Assembly (NCBI GenBank): GCA_035701115.1
Contig: DASSOA010000029.1
Location: forward strand, 1-40,293
DNA from: DASSKW01 sp035701115
GTDB lineage: Bacteria; Pseudomonadota; Gammaproteobacteria; Natronospirales; REEB76
DNA length: 40,293 nt
Direction of reading: 5' to 3'
The translations under genes were made by a program, and so were the position numbers. Position 1 is the first letter of the stretch. Every line of letters begins with the position of its first letter. Below, one piece after another: positions 10,201-18,409 of the stretch. The notes beneath the pieces are model-generated. The model ran no database searches. It saw only the letters and a program-made list of their open reading frames with translations, and was not told the origin of the DNA.

Positions 10201-10318
10201 CATCCGGCAGGAACGCCAGCGGTAACAGACGCGCCGCGATCAGGCCGATGGCCGCGAAGCAGGTGAATATCACCAGCACCGTGACCGGGCGTTTGAGCGC
10301 AAATTCAGTGATATTCAC
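7238..10318 (-). CDS. Efflux RND transporter permease (second of tandem pair)
   Basis: Inner-membrane proton-driven pump of the RND superfamily, 1026 residues. It shows the usual layout: TM1 at about 10-32, a periplasmic porter loop, TM2-TM6 at about 335-480, a second periplasmic loop and TM7-TM12. TM4 carries GMLIDNAVVVVENIFRHRK with a single acidic residue, Asp396, where AcrB-type drug pumps have two adjacent aspartates. The start is GTG at 10318, overlapping the upstream permease stop as GTGA, which implies translational coupling. Two permeases with one adaptor resemble the MdtBC arrangement, so a hetero-oligomeric pump is possible. Substrate unknown. Confidence 0.93.
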   Translation of the reverse strand: MNITEFALKRPVTVLVIFTCFAAIGLIAARLLPLAFLPDVEFPYIMIQVPYQGSSPEEVERLITKPIEESLSTLGGIKRMQSTSDANQVQIFLELNWGENASVKEIQVLDKLDGIRDQLPADVRHINVNRQSAAEIPILQIRLSSNRNLSHSYELLNRVVKSRLQRVDGVSHVELYGVEPTEIRINLHANAIATHHVDLNKLNQMLLRSNFAVSGGTITDGSERLLVQVNDEYKSLDDIRKLLVTPDLHLGDIADVEYASPERNYGRHLDGHYAIGLDIYKETGANMVEVAKRAVKEIEAIGKLPEMQGINIFYISNTADGVKQSLGSVLDAGLFGALLSLIVLYYFLRQISTTMMVTLAVPFSLLIALAVMYFMGLSLNIFSMMGLMLAIGMLIDNAVVVVENIFRHRKLRPGDPVAASISGSREVALAVTTGTLTTIIVFLPNLFGAQNEITVYLKHVAITIVVSLIASLFISLTLMPMLSSRIPPPKESRRKTAVDWLTGKYERVLGWSLTHRWAMIGFIVLVIVTSAIPISLVKKNMFSNGDPTRLMLVYNLDGHYSLGTVEDAVNRVEAYLFAHKKEFEYKSIYSYFDNGQAQTTILLRDDLPNRKKAAVLEQEIRKGLPQIAIGRLSFDDQNDNNGGIHLQLNGESTTVLEGLATNVTRVLSHIPGLVDVRADALSGTRELHLHVDPDRARQVGLDASQIANAVMVVLRGEQLSEFRGKDGEEDIRLAYQKKDRQTLDQLQNLQLYNAQGQAIRLDSVVDFSVTEGPSSIEHTNRATSIGITLGLAPKVTFDEVRPRIKAAMDNLAFPPGYQWQFGQGVQQQDESAQTMVTNMLLAVLMIYIVMAALFESLLHPAAILSGILFSIFGVFWFFLITDTTFDIMAMIGILILMGVVVNNGIVMVDHINQLRREGWSRFAAVVQGACHRLRPILMTMSTTILGLVPLALSQTQLGGTGQGPPYFPMARAIIGGLTFSTAVSLLVLPTIYVLLDDLGLWSARVSREARGLSESESAPAAEPAAD

Positions 10319-13300
10319 GATGCGCTCCCTTCTTCAGCGGGAGTGGCGACCGTTGCCGGCAAATCCAGCTTGCGGTCGAGCAGGGCGTAGGCAACCGGTA
10401 TGACGATCAGGGTCAGCAGCGTCGAGAACAGGATGCCGCCGATTACGGTAATGGCCATGGGCGCGCGAATTTCCGCGCCCTGGCCGATGCCGAGCGCCAT
10501 CGGCAACAATCCAAGCGTGGTGGTGAGCATGGTCATGACAATCGGCCGCAATCGTGAGCGTCCCGCTTCCACGAGTGCTTCGTCGCGCGGCATACCCCGT
10601 GCACGCAGCTGGTTTACCAGGTCGATCAGCACGATTGCGTTATTGACGACAATTCCGGCGAGCATGATCAGGCCTATGAAGACCACGACACTGATGGTCG
10701 TGTGCGTAATGAACAATGCAAATACCGCGCCGACCAGCGCCAGCGGCACGCTCAGCATAATGACGAGCGGATGGACCAGCGATTCGAACTGCGCCGCCAT
10801 GACCAGATAGACGAGGAAGATTGCGAGTCCGAGCGCCAACTGCATCGAGTCGAAAGACGACTGCATTTCCTCATTTTGTCCGGCTACACGCACCACCACG
10901 CCGGACGGGAGCGTGAGCGTGGACAGCAGATTGCGCGCTTCGCTGGCAGCGCTGCCGAGATCACCCCTGGCGATATTTGCCGAAATCACGGCCACGCGTT
11001 CCTGGCCGACGCGCCGGATCTCCGCCGGCCCGCTCGACAGGTTTACATCCGCAACGGCTGACAGTGGCACCGCCTTGTTGCCATCGGGATTGACGATCAG
11101 ATTGCGAATGTCGCCGAGATTGGCACGCTGATCTGCGCGATTGCGAACCAGCACGTCAATCTTGCGGTCGTGCAGGGTGTAGCGCGTCGCGACGTCACCG
11201 CGCACCTTGGCGACCACCACGTTGGCGATATCGCTGGTGGTCATCCCCAATTGCGCGGCGCGTGCCGGATCAATGTGTATCTGGATTTCCGGTTGCCCGG
11301 CCTGCATCGAGTTCTTGATGTCGGTCAGCCGCGACGACGTTGCCAGCAATCGTGCGATGCGGTCACTGACCTGCTGCAGAGTTGCCAGGTTGTAGCCCAC
11401 GACTTCCACTTCAAGCGGCGTGGAAAGCGTGAACAGGGAGGGTCGCTCGAACTTGTAGCTCAAACCGGGAATCTGTGAAAGGGTCGTGCGTAGCTCACTC
11501 ATGGCGCGGTTTTCGTCCGCGCGAGTGGCGCCGTCGTGCAATACGACGTTGACCGTGCCGACATTTTCTCCGGCGTCAACCGGGTTTGCGTCAAGGCGAT
11601 CGCCGGTGCCGGCGACGGAATAGGTGGTCGCGATTCCCGGGAGTTTTGCGGCTGCCTGCTGTACCCGCTGAACGGCAACGTCCGTTTGCACGAGCGGTGT
11701 GCCGGGTGGCAGTGTCAGGCGTACCTGGAATTCGCCCTGTGACAATTGCGGAATCAACTCGACGCCCAGGGTCGGAAGAATCGCGAGCGCCAGCGCAAAA
11801 GAGGCAAGCGCAATGCCGATCACGGTCGTCTTGTGCGTCAGTGCCCACTTGATCAAGCGCGGATAGCCGTTCTCAAGGTAGCCATAGCCGGCATGAAAGC
11901 CGTTCATGACCGGATTCAACAGCCAGCCGAATGCGCGACCCGACACGCGGTACGTCAGCAGCAAGCCTTTTACCAGCCAGCGGCTGATGAAGCTGAACAA
12001 CCAGGCGCAGCCGCGCGGGATGAGATACAGCGCGCGGGTGAACCGGTTTCGAGGTTCCGCTCGCGCCGGATTCGGCCCCTTGCCGTCAACGTGCAAAGTG
12101 TTGCTGCTTGCGACTCCCAGTACCGCCAGCATCGGAATCAGCGTCAACGCCGCGAGCAGCGAGAAGACGACCGAGTAAGTGACGGTCAGGGACTGGTCGC
12201 GGAACAGCTGCCCGGCGATGCCGGTGACAAACACCAACGGGAAGAAGACCGCAATGGTGGTCAGCGTCGACGCGGTGATCGCACCGCCAACCTCGCTGGT
12301 GCCTTCCTCGACCGCGGCAACGGTGGCCTTGCCCATGCCGCGGTGCCGCGAAATGTTTTCCAGCACCACGATCGAGCTGTCCACCAGCATGCCGATGGCG
12401 AGCGAAATGCCGCCCAGCGACATCATGTTGAGCGTGATATGGCCGGCATACATCGCGATGAAGGTTGCGATTACCGACACCGGAATGGTGATGCTCACGA
12501 TGATCGTGGCCCAGAGATTACGCAGGAAGAAGAAAATAACCAGTGCCGCCAGCAACCCGCCGATAATCGCGGCGTTGATGACATCGCCGATCGCTGCCGA
12601 GATGAACACCGACTGGTCGTAGGTTTTGACCAGTTTCAACCCCGCCGGCAGGTGAGGCGTGAGGCGCGCGACAGCCTGATCCACGGCGCGTGCCATGGCG
12701 ACGGTGTTGGCATCACCTGCCTTGTAAATGTCCAGCTCCACCGATTCCTTGCCGTTGATGCGGGTGATGGCCTTGCGTTCCTTGAATCCACGCTCGACCG
12801 TGGCGACATCCTTCAGATAGACCGGTTGACCGTCACGCACGGCGACTACCGCGTTGGCGATGTCGCTGACATTGCGGAATTCGTTGACCGTGCGCACCAG
12901 CAGTTTCTGGTTGCCCTGTTCGAGCAGGCCGCCGGACAGATTCACGTTTTCGGCCTGCAGTTTGGCGGCGATGTCGGCGATGGACAGATGCAGTTCGGCG
13001 AGCTTGCCCTGGTCCACCAGCACTTCCACTTCATCTTCCAGACCGCCGCTGACTTTCACCGCACCGACGCCGTCCACCGCTTCAAGCGCCTTGGTAAGGT
13101 CCTGATCGGCATAGGTACGCAGGTATTTGAGCTTGCGCATCTCGGCATCCGGCGTTTTTGCGTCCTTGAGGACGTCCGGCGTGCCGATCAGGCCGTAGCG
13201 CATGACCGGTTCCGTCGACGGATCGAAACGCAGCAGCACGGGACGCTTGGCTTCCACCGGAAGCTCCAGCGCGTCGATCTTTTCGCGCACGTCCACGCCG

Positions 13301-13629
13301 GCATAATCCATGTTGGTGCCCCAGGTGAATTCGAGTGTGACGTCGGATTCGCCGGGCCGCGACACCGAGCGCACCTGGCGCACGTTCTTGATGACGCTGA
13401 CCGCTTCCTCAATGGGTTTGGTGACCAGGTTCTCGACTTCTTCCGGCGCCGCACCCGGCAGTTCGGTGCGCACGGTTACCGTGGGATAGGAAAGCTCCGG
13501 CAGGAGGTTCAGTTTCAGACGTGCCAGCGCGACGAAACCGAATACCAGCACGGCCAGCGTCACCATGCCGATGGTCACACGCCGGGAAGTTGCAAGTTTG
13601 ACGATGCCGAGAATTTTGGGGGCGTTCAC
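10315..13629 (-). CDS. Efflux RND transporter permease (first of tandem pair)
   Basis: RND-superfamily inner-membrane pump of 1104 residues, longer than the typical 1020-1050. TM1 is about 18-38. The TM4 motif GMLVDSSIVVLENISRHRG has a single Asp417. The extra length lies between TM6 and TM7, about residues 510-610, as a charged stretch followed by hydrophobic or amphipathic helices (RALYLIPRGCAWLFSFISRW, YRVSGRAFGWLLNPVMNGF). The start is GTG at 13629 with CGGAG 10 nt upstream, 20 bp after the DUF2884 gene; the end overlaps the next permease by 4 bp. Substrate is unknown: the sequence alone does not separate drug, lipid-like or other efflux. Confidence 0.93.
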   Translation of the reverse strand: MNAPKILGIVKLATSRRVTIGMVTLAVLVFGFVALARLKLNLLPELSYPTVTVRTELPGAAPEEVENLVTKPIEEAVSVIKNVRQVRSVSRPGESDVTLEFTWGTNMDYAGVDVREKIDALELPVEAKRPVLLRFDPSTEPVMRYGLIGTPDVLKDAKTPDAEMRKLKYLRTYADQDLTKALEAVDGVGAVKVSGGLEDEVEVLVDQGKLAELHLSIADIAAKLQAENVNLSGGLLEQGNQKLLVRTVNEFRNVSDIANAVVAVRDGQPVYLKDVATVERGFKERKAITRINGKESVELDIYKAGDANTVAMARAVDQAVARLTPHLPAGLKLVKTYDQSVFISAAIGDVINAAIIGGLLAALVIFFFLRNLWATIIVSITIPVSVIATFIAMYAGHITLNMMSLGGISLAIGMLVDSSIVVLENISRHRGMGKATVAAVEEGTSEVGGAITASTLTTIAVFFPLVFVTGIAGQLFRDQSLTVTYSVVFSLLAALTLIPMLAVLGVASSNTLHVDGKGPNPARAEPRNRFTRALYLIPRGCAWLFSFISRWLVKGLLLTYRVSGRAFGWLLNPVMNGFHAGYGYLENGYPRLIKWALTHKTTVIGIALASFALALAILPTLGVELIPQLSQGEFQVRLTLPPGTPLVQTDVAVQRVQQAAAKLPGIATTYSVAGTGDRLDANPVDAGENVGTVNVVLHDGATRADENRAMSELRTTLSQIPGLSYKFERPSLFTLSTPLEVEVVGYNLATLQQVSDRIARLLATSSRLTDIKNSMQAGQPEIQIHIDPARAAQLGMTTSDIANVVVAKVRGDVATRYTLHDRKIDVLVRNRADQRANLGDIRNLIVNPDGNKAVPLSAVADVNLSSGPAEIRRVGQERVAVISANIARGDLGSAASEARNLLSTLTLPSGVVVRVAGQNEEMQSSFDSMQLALGLAIFLVYLVMAAQFESLVHPLVIMLSVPLALVGAVFALFITHTTISVVVFIGLIMLAGIVVNNAIVLIDLVNQLRARGMPRDEALVEAGRSRLRPIVMTMLTTTLGLLPMALGIGQGAEIRAPMAITVIGGILFSTLLTLIVIPVAYALLDRKLDLPATVATPAEEGSAS

Positions 13630-13649
13630 GTGCGGGCACTCCGGTGTCT

Positions 13650-14237
13650 TCAGTCGTTCGTTTTGATATCGTGTTCGCAGTCATCCGCATCCCTGCCTTC
13701 AATGACGGCGAATGGCTTGAATGACGGAATGTCCGCGCTGAGCGTGTCCTGAATCTGTTTCAGCGTGTGCACGTCCTCGCAGATTGGCAGCGCTTTCTGT
13801 TTGAACCGGTGGGCGCGGGCGTTGGCGTGTTTGTCGATTTCTTCCTCGCTCTCACCGCTCAGCAGATCGCCGATCACGTCCGCTACCACATCCAGCGCGA
13901 AACCTGTTGCATCCATGCCAAGTTTGATGCCGCGGTTTTCGATGTCCTTGACCGTACTGTTGTATTGCATGAGTTTGATCCTGTCCTGATCCGAGACAGG
14001 TACGGATTTTCCATTTATTACCAAACCACCATCAGTGGTAATTGTGGCCTCGTTCCCATGGTCGCTGCTGATTATCACGTTACCGTTCTTGATGTGGATA
14101 TCGTGCGAATTGATGACTGTCACCCTGTTGTTGCCGTCTTCGCTTGCATGGATGGTGGTACCGGACGCCATGGCGGCATTGGCGGCAAACACAGTCGCGA
14201 AGACGGCACTGGAAAAGACAATCAGATACTTGTTCAT
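13650..14237 (-). CDS. DUF2884 (YggN-like) periplasmic protein
   Basis: A 195-residue exported protein with a clear signal peptide (MNKYLIVFSSAVFATVFAANAAMASG, cleavage probably after AMA). It then has a repetitive segment resembling the DUF2884/YggN family (VTVINSHDIHIKNGNVIISS, TITTDGGLVINGKSVPVSDQ), followed by a helical half with LLSGESEEEIDKHA. Members of this family have no defined function. It sits between the adaptor (18 bp upstream) and the first permease (20 bp downstream), so it is an integral member of the efflux operon. That suggests an envelope role connected with the pump, which is my inference only. Confidence 0.85.
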   Translation of the reverse strand: MNKYLIVFSSAVFATVFAANAAMASGTTIHASEDGNNRVTVINSHDIHIKNGNVIISSDHGNEATITTDGGLVINGKSVPVSDQDRIKLMQYNSTVKDIENRGIKLGMDATGFALDVVADVIGDLLSGESEEEIDKHANARAHRFKQKALPICEDVHTLKQIQDTLSADIPSFKPFAVIEGRDADDCEHDIKTND

Positions 14238-14255
14238 GACGAGTCCCCTGTACGT

Positions 14256-15365
14256 TCAGACCTGCGGATTCGGTTTGCTGCTGGCAGCGACGGTTTCCGG
14301 TGCCGGTGCGTTGATCACGGCGACGCTGGCACCATCGCGCAGGCTGTTTTGTCCAAGCGTGACCACGGCATCGCCCTGATCGAGACCGCTGACGACCTCG
14401 ACCTCGGTGCCGTTCGAATAACCTGTCTTGACTGACACCCGGTGCGCCACGCCCGCCTTGACGACGTAGACCGCGGACTCGCCGTCTTCGGTGACCAGCG
14501 CGGTGCGCGGGATCAGGAGCGTGTGACGATGAGTGTCGTAGGTAATCAGGACACGGCTGAACATGCCCGGCGCCAGTTCGCCGGCGATGTGACGCAGTTC
14601 CACGGTAACCTTGAAAGTCCCCGTCTGCGGATCGACGACCGGACTGATGCGCGCGATGCGGCCGTTGAAACGCTTGCCCGGTACCGCGTCAGCGCTGAGT
14701 GTTGCCGGTTGGCCGGCGTGCAGTTCCGGCAGTGCATTCTCCGGCACGTACAAGACGGCAAGCAGCGGATCGAAATTGCTGATCAGGAACACCGACTGGT
14801 TCGCAGTCAGGGTGTTGCCGACCTTGACCAGCCGCTTGGCCACGGTGCCGGTGATGGGCGCGCGGATCACGGTGTTGTCGAGGTTGAATTTGGCGATGTC
14901 GTAGCTGGCCTTGAGCGCGGCCAGGTCGTATTTCACGCTGTCGTAGGCATCCAGACTGATCAGATGGTGGTCATAGAGTGTCTGGCTGCGGGCGAATTCC
15001 TGCTGCTTCTTCTCGTAATTGGCCTGGGCCTGCTCGCAATCAAAGCGCAACTTGGCGTCGTCGAGCTTGGCGAGCGGCTGGCCGGCGCGTACCTGGGCGC
15101 CTTCCTCGACGTACAGGTGCGCGATGGTGCCTTCGACCTTGGCGACCACGGTGGCTTCCTCCGCCGCCTCCAGCGTGCTGGTACCGCTGTAGGTGGCGGC
15201 CATGTCGCCGCGGACAACCTGCGCGGTTTCCACCGGAATCGCGGGCGCGGCATCCTTGGCCGCCGCCTGCTTGGCCTCCGCGGCTTTGCCACTGCAGCCG
15301 CCCAGTGCGGTCAGACTGGTCAAAAGGATGCTCGCAAGGAACAAGGAAACAAGGTTGCGGTTCAT
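14256..15365 (-). CDS. RND efflux periplasmic adaptor lipoprotein (MFP family)
   Basis: Membrane-fusion protein that bridges the RND permeases to an outer-membrane channel. The 369-residue product starts with a lipoprotein signal ending LTALGGC (lipobox, Cys24), so it is probably anchored in the inner membrane. Then come a lipoyl/barrel-sandwich half (VAKVEGTIAHLYVEEGAQVRAGQPLAKLDD), a helical hairpin (about 105-165), the second lipoyl half (VIRAPITGTVAKRLVKVGNTL) and a beta-barrel plus membrane-proximal domain. It is the first gene of the operon and lies directly behind the palindrome-covered promoter at 15409-15451. No TolC-like gene is in the window, so the outer-membrane partner must be encoded elsewhere. 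Confidence 0.94.
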   Translation of the reverse strand: MNRNLVSLFLASILLTSLTALGGCSGKAAEAKQAAAKDAAPAIPVETAQVVRGDMAATYSGTSTLEAAEEATVVAKVEGTIAHLYVEEGAQVRAGQPLAKLDDAKLRFDCEQAQANYEKKQQEFARSQTLYDHHLISLDAYDSVKYDLAALKASYDIAKFNLDNTVIRAPITGTVAKRLVKVGNTLTANQSVFLISNFDPLLAVLYVPENALPELHAGQPATLSADAVPGKRFNGRIARISPVVDPQTGTFKVTVELRHIAGELAPGMFSRVLITYDTHRHTLLIPRTALVTEDGESAVYVVKAGVAHRVSVKTGYSNGTEVEVVSGLDQGDAVVTLGQNSLRDGASVAVINAPAPETVAASSKPNPQV

Positions 15366-15408
15366 GGTCGACTCCCGTGTATCGAAAACCGGCGCATAAG
15401 GTTACGCC

Positions 15409-15436
15409 TTACTGTTATAGTTTAGTATAACAGTAA
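15409..15436. promoter_or_regulatory. Perfect palindromic operator upstream of the RND operon
   Basis: The arms TTACTGTTATA (15409-15419) and TATAACAGTAA (15426-15436) are exact reverse complements separated by the 6-nt spacer gtttag. The site lies 44 bp before the adaptor start codon and overlaps the -10 box of the likely promoter, an arrangement that would let a bound dimeric repressor (for example TetR or MarR type) block transcription. No regulator gene is next to the operon. Confidence 0.75.
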
Positions 15437-15451
15437 AAAAGAAAACTGCAA
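15424..15451 (-). promoter_or_regulatory. Sigma-70-like promoter of the RND operon
   Basis: On the minus strand, TTGCAG (15451-15446) and TATACT (15429-15424) are separated by 16 nt. The -10 box is inside the right arm and spacer of the palindrome. The predicted transcript would start about 50-55 nt before the adaptor ATG. It is the best-matching promoter in this gap. Confidence 0.6.
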
Positions 15452-15566
15452 TAGCGTCAGACGGGAGGCACGCAGGCGTAGAGGGAACGAGACGGCACCA
15501 GGCAGCAGGCGGGGTTTGCCACCTTAACTGTCTGAAAAGGAAGGTTTTTTAGAACGGATATCAAGC

Positions 15567-15590
15567 CAGGGCCGTCCGTGGCCCTGTTTT
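15567..15590. terminator. Hairpin downstream of prc, weak terminator candidate
   Basis: CAGGGCC, loop gtccgt, GGCCCTG, then TTTT on the plus strand. It lies 19 bp beyond the prc stop codon, but the T-run is on the plus-strand side, the wrong orientation for prc. It could still be the prc 3' end by another mechanism. The remainder of the gap (15452-15566) shows nothing I can identify. Confidence 0.3.
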
Positions 15591-15608
15591 CAATGTGACG
15601 TGCGGCCA

Positions 15609-17825
15609 TCAATTCCCGGATGCAGCAGCGTTGTCCGGCGCGGCGGCGGCGCGGGGCAGACGTCCGACGCCCAGTCTGTCCATGTCGCTGACGATATGGG
15701 CGGCCGCGTTCAGCAGCACATCGGGTTCGAGTCCGTTGTCCTCGGTGTCACCGCCCGAATCCTCTGGATTCGGCGACGCTGTGGCGTGGCTGCCGGGCTT
15801 CTTGTCCTTGTCCGTATCCAGAGCAGCATCGAGGGTCGCAGCCGGGGGCAGCCCCTTGAGCTCGCGCCAGCCATTCGCGATCTTGAGCCGCTGCCGGTCG
15901 AGTTCGGCACGTTGCTTTTCACGTTCGCTGAGGACCAGGGAGACCGCGTTTTCGTCGCGCTGCTGTTTGTAAAGCTTGAGTTCGTCCAGATAGAGCGCCC
16001 AGGCCTTGTCATGCGCGATCCGGGCGTCGTGGAGCCTGATGAGCGCCGGCAGCGCCTTGTCGATGCCCAGGTGCAGCGGCGTGTAGTCGGTCGCGGCGAT
16101 CTGATCCCAGGGCAGGGCGCTGTCCTGGGTTTCTTCGCCAAATTCGGTCGGATCAATCGCCGTGGGTAGTGTGATGTCGGGCGTGACGCCTTTGCGCTGG
16201 GTGCTGGCGCCGTTCACCCGGTAGAACTTCTCTACGGTGAGCTTCAGCTGGCCCGCGTCGTCATCGCCCGGAATGATGCGGTTGAGATCGAACAGGGTCT
16301 GCACGGTGCCTTTGCCATAGGTCGTGCTGCCAATGATCACACCGCGGTGATAGTCCTGAATCGCAGCGGCGAAAATTTCCGAAGCGGACGCCGTAAAGCG
16401 ATTGACCAGCACTGCCAGGGGGCCGGTATAGGTCACACCGCTGTGATCGTCATCCTCGACATCGACCTTGCCATCGGTATCACGGATCTGAACCATCGGG
16501 CCGTGCGGAATGAACAGCCCGGTCAGATCATCCGCTTCCTGCAGGGAACCGCCGCCGTTATTGCGCAGGTCGATAATGACGCCATCCACGTGCGCGGCAT
16601 TGAGTTGCTGGAGCAGTCGCCGCACGTCATGCGTGGTGCTGGCGTAATTCTTTTCACCTTCCATGCGACCCTGGAAGTCGCTGTAGAAGGAGGGGATGAC
16701 CACCACGCCGATCCTGTAGGTGCGATGATCCTGTTTGACGGTCACGATATGCTGGTGCGCGGCCTGCGCTTCCAGTTTCACGGTGTCACGGACAAGTTTG
16801 ATGATTCTTTCTGGCGAACCCGGCGCGGCACCCGCCGGCAGGATCTGCAGCCGGACCACAGTGCCGGGATTGCCGCGGATGAGCGACACCACATCGTCGA
16901 GTCGCCAGCCGACCACATCTACCATGTCACCTTTGTCGCCTTGCGCCACGCCGGTGATGCGGTCATCCGGATGCAGTTCCTTGCTGTGCGCGGCCGGCCC
17001 GCCGGGCAGCACCCGTTCCACCTTGGTGTACTCGCCGTCCGAGACAAGCGCTGCTCCGATGCCCTGCAGCTTGAGGCTCATCTGGATCTGGAATTCCTGC
17101 GACTGCGGCGGCGAGAAGTAATCGGTGTGCGGATCCAGTGAGCGCGTATAGGAGTTCATGAACAGATCAAAGACATCTTCGTCCGTGACCTGACGGGCCC
17201 GGTGCTCGAAATTGCGATAGCGCTTGCGCAGGATGTCGGCGGTCTGTTGCCAGGTCTTGCCGGCCAGCAGCAGGCCAAGCGCGTCGCTTTTCACCCGTTT
17301 CTGCCACAGCGTATTCATGGCTTCGGGGCTCTGAACCCAGGGGGCCTTGCGCCGGTCGAAGGTGTAACTTTCCTTGACCTTGAAATCCGGCTCGTGGCTG
17401 AGCAGCGAAATCGCATAATCAATCCGCTGCGCGACCCGTTTCTGATAGACGTTATAGATATCGAACGCCGGATGAAGGTTGCCGTTGCGGATGGCGTCGT
17501 CGAGCTGATCGCGGTACTTGGCGAAGCCGTCGACATCCGACTGCAGGAAATAGCTGCGGCTCGGGTCGAGGTCTTCCAGGTAGTGCTTGAATATCTGCTC
17601 GGACAGCGCGTCGTCGAGCGCGGCATGGCCGTAGTGATAGCGGGTCAGCAGACCGGCGATCGCCTGGTCTACAAGGGTCTGGCGTGGTTGCGGACTGATC
17701 GCGGGCAGCGGCCGGCCGGCGCTTGAGGCGGACGGTGTCTGATCCCGGGAAGTTGAGGCGGCAACCGATACGCCGAGTACGAACAGGCTGACGGCAATCA
17801 GCGCGAGCAGGAGTTTTTGACGCAT
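15609..17825 (-). CDS. prc: Carboxy-terminal processing protease (tail-specific protease)
   Basis: Periplasmic S41 serine protease that cleaves proteins with nonpolar C-termini and helps control peptidoglycan hydrolases and lipoproteins. The product has 738 residues. A signal sequence occupies about 1-24, an N-terminal helical region about 45-235 (family motif SLDPHTDYFSP at 229-239) and a PDZ domain about 248-335. The protease core carries the Ser-Lys dyad Ser480 (in FTASASEIFAAAIQDY) and Lys505 (in YGKGTVQ). A DUF3340-type C-terminal domain follows. The last 60 residues (KDKKPGSHATASPNPEDSGG and on) look disordered and make it longer than E. coli Prc (682). The ATG at 17825 begins the signal peptide; upstream in-frame codons would spoil it. 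Confidence 0.93.
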   Translation of the reverse strand: MRQKLLLALIAVSLFVLGVSVAASTSRDQTPSASSAGRPLPAISPQPRQTLVDQAIAGLLTRYHYGHAALDDALSEQIFKHYLEDLDPSRSYFLQSDVDGFAKYRDQLDDAIRNGNLHPAFDIYNVYQKRVAQRIDYAISLLSHEPDFKVKESYTFDRRKAPWVQSPEAMNTLWQKRVKSDALGLLLAGKTWQQTADILRKRYRNFEHRARQVTDEDVFDLFMNSYTRSLDPHTDYFSPPQSQEFQIQMSLKLQGIGAALVSDGEYTKVERVLPGGPAAHSKELHPDDRITGVAQGDKGDMVDVVGWRLDDVVSLIRGNPGTVVRLQILPAGAAPGSPERIIKLVRDTVKLEAQAAHQHIVTVKQDHRTYRIGVVVIPSFYSDFQGRMEGEKNYASTTHDVRRLLQQLNAAHVDGVIIDLRNNGGGSLQEADDLTGLFIPHGPMVQIRDTDGKVDVEDDDHSGVTYTGPLAVLVNRFTASASEIFAAAIQDYHRGVIIGSTTYGKGTVQTLFDLNRIIPGDDDAGQLKLTVEKFYRVNGASTQRKGVTPDITLPTAIDPTEFGEETQDSALPWDQIAATDYTPLHLGIDKALPALIRLHDARIAHDKAWALYLDELKLYKQQRDENAVSLVLSEREKQRAELDRQRLKIANGWRELKGLPPAATLDAALDTDKDKKPGSHATASPNPEDSGGDTEDNGLEPDVLLNAAAHIVSDMDRLGVGRLPRAAAAPDNAAASGN

Positions 17826-17977
17826 TGTGTGGAAAGCATCCTGAGGATATGAAGCCGCAATGAACCGGGCAGTGCGGAGTTGTATGAGCCGGATACCCGG
17901 CATACTTGCAGGCCGGGACCGCGCGAGTCCTTTATATACTATCTGGCTTTGCCTTTTTCCAGAAGGAGTAGTGAATC

Positions 17978-18409
17978 ATGCGCCCCCTGACGTTCATCAA
18001 CGGTGTCATCTTTGCCTGTTCCGCGGCGCTGGCGGGCGGACTGGTGGTAATCATGCTGTTTCGCTGGACCATGCGGATGGATCCGTCGCTGGATCAGTCA
18101 CTGGTTCAGGGCAGTCTGCCGTTGAGCGAACTTCTGCGCAATCTCGCATTGTTTACCGCGCTGGCCATTGTTGCGGGCTTTACCTTGAGGGCCGAAATCA
18201 AGCGCCGCAACTGGTTGTGGGGCGCGGAGGCTGCGCTAGCGTTTTCAATCGCCACGGTCATGGTGTTCATGCTTGCCGATCCTGCGCAACTGACGCGCGA
18301 CCTCGGCATTCTGGTGCTCGTCGGCTGTATCGGCCTCACGGGCTGGGCGATCCTCAGGTTGAGGAAGGCCTTGGTCCATGCGAAACGTCCAGGGCCGGAC
18401 CGTGACTGA
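17978..18409 (+). CDS. Small four-TM membrane protein, unknown function
   Basis: A 143-residue hydrophobic protein that I do not recognise. Four membrane segments are apparent at about 8-30, 52-70, 80-100 and 108-127, ending in a basic, charged tail (RLRKALVHAKRPGPDRD). It has an excellent ribosome site (AGAAGGAG, 11 nt before ATG). A TATACT box at about 17936 could belong to its promoter. It is divergent from prc with 152 bp between start codons. No functional residues stand out. Confidence 0.8.
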   Translation: MRPLTFINGVIFACSAALAGGLVVIMLFRWTMRMDPSLDQSLVQGSLPLSELLRNLALFTALAIVAGFTLRAEIKRRNWLWGAEAALAFSIATVMVFMLADPAQLTRDLGILVLVGCIGLTGWAILRLRKALVHAKRPGPDRD

